A DNA stretch of 10,871 bases from CAYLHF01 sp964383365 (GTDB taxonomy: Bacteria > Bacteroidota > Rhodothermia > Rhodothermales > UBA10348): contig CAYLHF010000061.1 of assembly GCA_964383365.1 (NCBI GenBank), positions 1 through 10,871 on the forward strand, given 5' to 3'. Both the position numbers and the translations under genes were made by a program. The notes beneath the pieces were generated by a model, which was not told the DNA's origin, searched no databases, and was given only the letters and a program-made list of their open reading frames with translations. Each line of letters begins with the position of its first letter. Within the stretch, counting starts at the first letter, position 1. Shown here piece by piece: positions 8,204 through 10,871 of this stretch.

Positions 8204-9325
8204 ATGAAAAAGAATGTGAACGTTTTGGAGACTGATTCGCGTCAGGACCGCGCTATAGACCCGCGCCGAGCTTCCGGATGGCAGGTCCCGTCAGGATGCG
8301 ATGAGATCCGGGTCATCGACGCACATGCAGCCGGGGAGCCACTCCGAGTCATTGTGGACGGTTACCCAGAGCCCTGTGGCGAGACGGTTCTTAAAAAGCG
8401 TGCCGATGCCAGGAATCGGTTGGACTCGTACCGACAGGCGGTGATACACGAGCCCCGCGGGCATGCAGATATGTACGGCTGTCTGGTGCTTCCGCCCACG
8501 ACGGCGGGTGCTCATTTCTCCGTGCTGTTTCTGCATAACGAGGGGTACAGCAGTATGTGTGGTCACGGAATTATTGCGGTGGTCACCGTCGTGATAGAAA
8601 CCGGGATGATAGAAGTTGACAGCGCGTCAACGGCCCGGAACGAGTCTCCGCCGGCGACAATCCGGCTCCGGATCGATACCCCGGCAGGTCGTGTCACCGC
8701 TACTGCTCACATGGATGGAAAACGTGTTGAGCGGGTGAGTTTTCTCAACGTACCATCCTTCGTTGACACCCTTGATGCCGACGTTCATGTTCCTGGATTG
8801 GGTAGTGTACGCTATGATCTGGCATTCGGAGGAGCCTACTATGCCTTCGTGAGGGCCCACGATGTGGAACTGTCGTGCTCGACGGACGATGTCCCCAGAC
8901 AGATCGATCTTGGAAAGAGGATCAAGCAGGCGATAGTACGCGATCGAACAATCATTCATCCAACAGAGGCAGATCTGGGATTTTTATACGGGACGATATT
9001 TACCGAGGACGCCGAAGATTCGTCCGTCTTCAGTCGAAATGTGTGTGTCTTCGCTGATGGCGAAGTGGATAGGAGCCCGACGGGAACCGGTGTAAGTGCG
9101 AGAGCGGCGATCGAGTACGCGCGGGGGACGATCGAGGTAGACCAGGCGATCTGGATAGAAAGTCTGATCGGGTCCAGGTTCTCAGTACGGATTGAAAAGG
9201 AGACCACGTTCGGGGATAAGCGGGCAGTGATTCCCGACGTTTCAGGCAAGGCATTCATCACAGGACGCAGTACCTTCATACTCGACCCGGACGATCCGTT
9301 CACGAAAGGCTTTCTGCTCAGATAG
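8204..9325 (+). CDS. trans-3-hydroxy-L-proline dehydratase (proline racemase superfamily, Cys/Thr type)
   Basis: A 373-residue member of the same superfamily as the epimerase at 3990-4991. The first catalytic Cys is present (Cys119 in SSMCGHG), but the second position is Thr293 in DRSPTGTGVS. The Cys/Thr pair marks trans-3-hydroxy-L-proline dehydratases, including human L3HYPDH, which remove water to give Delta1-pyrroline-2-carboxylate. The conserved core begins near residue 36 (IRVIDAHAAGEPLRV), so about 35 extra N-terminal residues precede it. The next in-frame Met is residue 89, inside the fold, so ATG 8204 is kept; no Shine-Dalgarno sequence precedes it. Transcription diverges from the 4-hydroxyproline operon. 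The product needs a Delta1-pyrroline-2-carboxylate reductase to become L-proline, and none is encoded here. Confidence 0.92.
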   Translation: MKKNVNVLETDSRQDRAIDPRRASGWQVPSGCDEIRVIDAHAAGEPLRVIVDGYPEPCGETVLKKRADARNRLDSYRQAVIHEPRGHADMYGCLVLPPTTAGAHFSVLFLHNEGYSSMCGHGIIAVVTVVIETGMIEVDSASTARNESPPATIRLRIDTPAGRVTATAHMDGKRVERVSFLNVPSFVDTLDADVHVPGLGSVRYDLAFGGAYYAFVRAHDVELSCSTDDVPRQIDLGKRIKQAIVRDRTIIHPTEADLGFLYGTIFTEDAEDSSVFSRNVCVFADGEVDRSPTGTGVSARAAIEYARGTIEVDQAIWIESLIGSRFSVRIEKETTFGDKRAVIPDVSGKAFITGRSTFILDPDDPFTKGFLLR

Positions 9326-9373
9326 CCTCGTCGTTCCGGATGGTATGAACCGACCCAGATCTATCCCAGACCA

Positions 9374-10597
9374 GTGAAAATAATTTGGCGTTTCAGTCTT
9401 GCCGCATTCGTTCTGGCAGGCTTTACGGGAGCACTCTTCCGGTACCTGTCCGTGGCGGGTGGGATGGCCGGCCTCAGTCTCGTAAATATACGGCATGCTC
9501 ACACCCATCTGATGTATTTCGCATGGGCTACTCCCGCGGTCTTCGCTTTGATCTCGGCACACGTTGCCGTCACGTTTCATCGGGACGTCCCGCGACTGTC
9601 GACGGGATCTATGATAGCCTGTCTGATTCTGGGTTTGGCGGCGTATGGATCATTCCTGTTGTTCGGATATCAGCCGGTTCCTATGGGATCGGCCCAAATT
9701 CCACCGTCGGTAGTCATCGCCGGATTGAATATGATCGCCTGGTATGGTTTCGTGGTGGGGTATCGTAGACAAACCAAAGGAATCACGAGGACCAAAGACG
9801 TGCGGCTCATCGACACTTCGCTGGTTTTTCTGGTGCTGGCCTCTATAGGAGCGTGGGGAATATCGATGATTGCTCCCCTGGGCCTGCAGGGAGAACTGTG
9901 GCCGTCGATCATGACTCACGTCTTCCTGGAATTTTTTACGGAAGGATGGTTACTTCTGGCTGTACTCGGCTTGCTTGTGGGCGTGCTGAAAAAGGCCGAT
10001 AATATGCCACCCCGATCGAGAGATGCGTCTCGATTTAGACGGCTGTTTGACCACCTGTGGGATGGTCCTTCGTACAACCTGGCAACGGGCGCTCTGGTGA
10101 CAGGAATCTGTCTATCGGTACTACTCGGAATGCCCCGTACCCTTATACCGTTGCCCGCACAGATACTGGCCCGTGCGGGTGGGTTTTTCATGGGTCTCGG
10201 TCTGATTGTGTTTATCCGATCCTTCTGGCGGGTGGCCGGTCCGCATCGCACATCGTCCATTTTCCTTTTCCTGAAAGTTTTCGTCCTCTCGATCGTGTGC
10301 GTGACTCCTATGATCTGGTGGTCGGAATACCATGCCGAGCTTATTTTTTATCTGCATCTCCATCTGCTCGGATTTGTCTCGATCGGGATTGTTCTCGTTG
10401 CCGAACAGATGTGGTATCCGGATTTGAAACTCGTACGAACGGTATTTGTCGGTGTCGTCATACTGGTTCTTGCGTCACTTCTTCCCATGACGTTCGTCCT
10501 GCCTTCGATGCTGAAAGGAGCATGGATGATGTACGTGATGGCGCTAGCCGCTCCGCTTCCGGCACTGGTCGCGCTTGTCATGCTCGTGCGTCGGTAA
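9374..10597 (+). CDS. Polytopic membrane protein with His-rich transmembrane motifs (possibly heme-copper-oxidase-like)
   Basis: A 407-residue integral membrane protein with about 12 predicted hydrophobic helices and short loops; a basic loop of about residues 205-225 follows the helix near 190-205. Three helix-borne His motifs stand out: HAHTH (41-45), H182 in THVFLEFFTEGW, and YLHLHLLGF (H328, H330). Such clusters are typical of heme- or metal-binding membrane proteins such as heme-copper oxidase subunit I or NnrS-like families; the assignment is tentative and I do not recognise the exact family. The start is GTG 9374, since no in-frame ATG lies between it and the preceding stop at 9323-9325. 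It follows the dehydratase by 48 bases on the same strand and may be co-transcribed. No link to hydroxyproline catabolism is evident, and it does not look like a known amino acid transporter. Confidence 0.75.
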   Translation: MKIIWRFSLAAFVLAGFTGALFRYLSVAGGMAGLSLVNIRHAHTHLMYFAWATPAVFALISAHVAVTFHRDVPRLSTGSMIACLILGLAAYGSFLLFGYQPVPMGSAQIPPSVVIAGLNMIAWYGFVVGYRRQTKGITRTKDVRLIDTSLVFLVLASIGAWGISMIAPLGLQGELWPSIMTHVFLEFFTEGWLLLAVLGLLVGVLKKADNMPPRSRDASRFRRLFDHLWDGPSYNLATGALVTGICLSVLLGMPRTLIPLPAQILARAGGFFMGLGLIVFIRSFWRVAGPHRTSSIFLFLKVFVLSIVCVTPMIWWSEYHAELIFYLHLHLLGFVSIGIVLVAEQMWYPDLKLVRTVFVGVVILVLASLLPMTFVLPSMLKGAWMMYVMALAAPLPALVALVMLVRR

Positions 10598-10623
10598 TCA
10601 GATGTGGTTTTTAGCAGATACAG

Positions 10624-10660
10624 AGATGTCGGGGCGCCCCGGTGGGGCGCCCCGACATCT
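10624..10660. terminator. Perfect 17-bp GC-rich hairpin between convergent genes
   Basis: AGATGTCGGGGCGCCCC (10624-10640) and its exact complement (10644-10660) flank a 3-base loop. It begins 27 bases after the stop of the membrane protein gene and faces a convergent minus-strand gene. The position and stability fit a transcription terminator, possibly bidirectional, although no long T run follows on either strand. Confidence 0.7.
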
Positions 10661-10665
10661 TGTCC

Positions 10666-10693
10666 CCGGCGCGTGGGAGGTATTACGCGCCGG
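10666..10693. terminator. Second hairpin, 9-bp stem with 10-base loop
   Basis: CCGGCGCGT (10666-10674) pairs exactly with ACGCGCCGG (10685-10693) around a 10-base loop. It lies 14 bases beyond the stop of the minus-strand gene ending at 10708 and 5 bases from the stronger hairpin, so it may help terminate that gene. There is no T tract. Confidence 0.5.
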
Positions 10694-10707
10694 TCGTGCA
10701 ACCAGTC

Positions 10708-10871
10708 CTAGTTGTTGGTAATCGTGTAGGTGACGGTGCGGCTGTAATTGTCCGGCCTGGCGTCAACGGTCGCGACGGCTTCGTATGTCAACTGGAGACC
10801 CGTTCCGCGAACCCGGGTGATACCCGTTACGAGATCTTTTGCTTTGTTTGAGAGGGCTTTCTTGCCAGAGG
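10708..10871 (-). CDS. C-terminal end of an unidentified protein (5' part beyond window)
   Basis: One minus-strand frame is open from the window edge to a TAG at 10710-10708, giving 54 visible residues; the two other minus-strand frames hit stops within this stretch. It includes GKKALSNKAKDLVTGITRVR, then alternating hydrophobic/polar segments (GLQLTYEAVATVDARPD, TVTYTITNN) that read as beta-strands up to the C-terminus. This looks like the end of a secreted or beta-rich envelope protein, but no family is recognised. It converges on the membrane protein gene, with two hairpins between them. Confidence 0.65.
   Translation of the reverse strand, partial: SGKKALSNKAKDLVTGITRVRGTGLQLTYEAVATVDARPDNYSRTVTYTITNN

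Noticed and set aside
10057..10614. Plus-strand open frame of 185 codons in a second frame over the membrane protein gene
   Set aside because: It overlaps the hydrophobic coding frame of 9374-10597, is rich in Arg, Ser and Cys, and has no plausible fold.
10642..10851. Plus-strand open frame of 69 codons at the right edge
   Set aside because: It starts inside the loop and right arm of the 17-bp hairpin and lies opposite the minus-strand frame ending at 10708, whose translation has convincing beta-strand periodicity.

Overview
The window carries a compact catabolic locus for hydroxylated amino acids. Six genes lie on the minus strand in the direction 8148 to 1, with gaps of 77, 3, 5, -1 and 34 bases. 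A divergent plus-strand pair starts at 8204. The two arms share a 55-base AT-rich control region (8149-8203).

Minus arm, in transcription order: a DapA/DHDPS-family deaminase (7192-8148), an alpha-ketoglutarate semialdehyde dehydrogenase-type ALDH (5669-7114), a GntR/FCD regulator (4997-5665), a Cys/Cys 4-hydroxyproline 2-epimerase (3990-4991), a DadA-like FAD oxidase (2734-3990), and a very large fusion protein that runs off the left edge (1-2699). The first, second, fourth and fifth together make the complete known bacterial route from trans-4-hydroxy-L-proline to 2-oxoglutarate: epimerisation, oxidation, deamination/dehydration and semialdehyde oxidation. The fusion joins a hydroxylysine-kinase-like APH-fold domain, an M23/LytM metallopeptidase-like domain with all its zinc ligands, and a class III aminotransferase-fold domain of the phospholyase type.

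Plus arm: a proline racemase-superfamily paralogue whose second catalytic Cys is Thr (8204-9325), the signature of trans-3-hydroxy-L-proline dehydratase, then a polytopic membrane protein with intramembrane His clusters (9374-10597). Two tandem GC-rich hairpins (10624-10693) separate this arm from the 3' end of a convergent, unidentified minus-strand gene (10708-10871).

Read together, the locus appears to handle three modified residues of collagen: 4-hydroxyproline, 3-hydroxyproline and, by inference from the fusion, 5-hydroxylysine. The Delta1-pyrroline-2-carboxylate reductase expected after the 3-hydroxyproline step, and any dedicated transporter, are not in the window.

Organism: a bacterium of moderately high GC with mostly weak Shine-Dalgarno sequences, an AT-rich promoter island containing a TAnnTTTG-type element, and a convergent gene ending in a beta-strand-like tail. 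These would fit a marine Bacteroidota/Rhodothermota/Balneolota-like lineage, but this is a weak inference and no rRNA or taxonomic marker is present. No tRNA, rRNA, CRISPR array or mobile element was seen.
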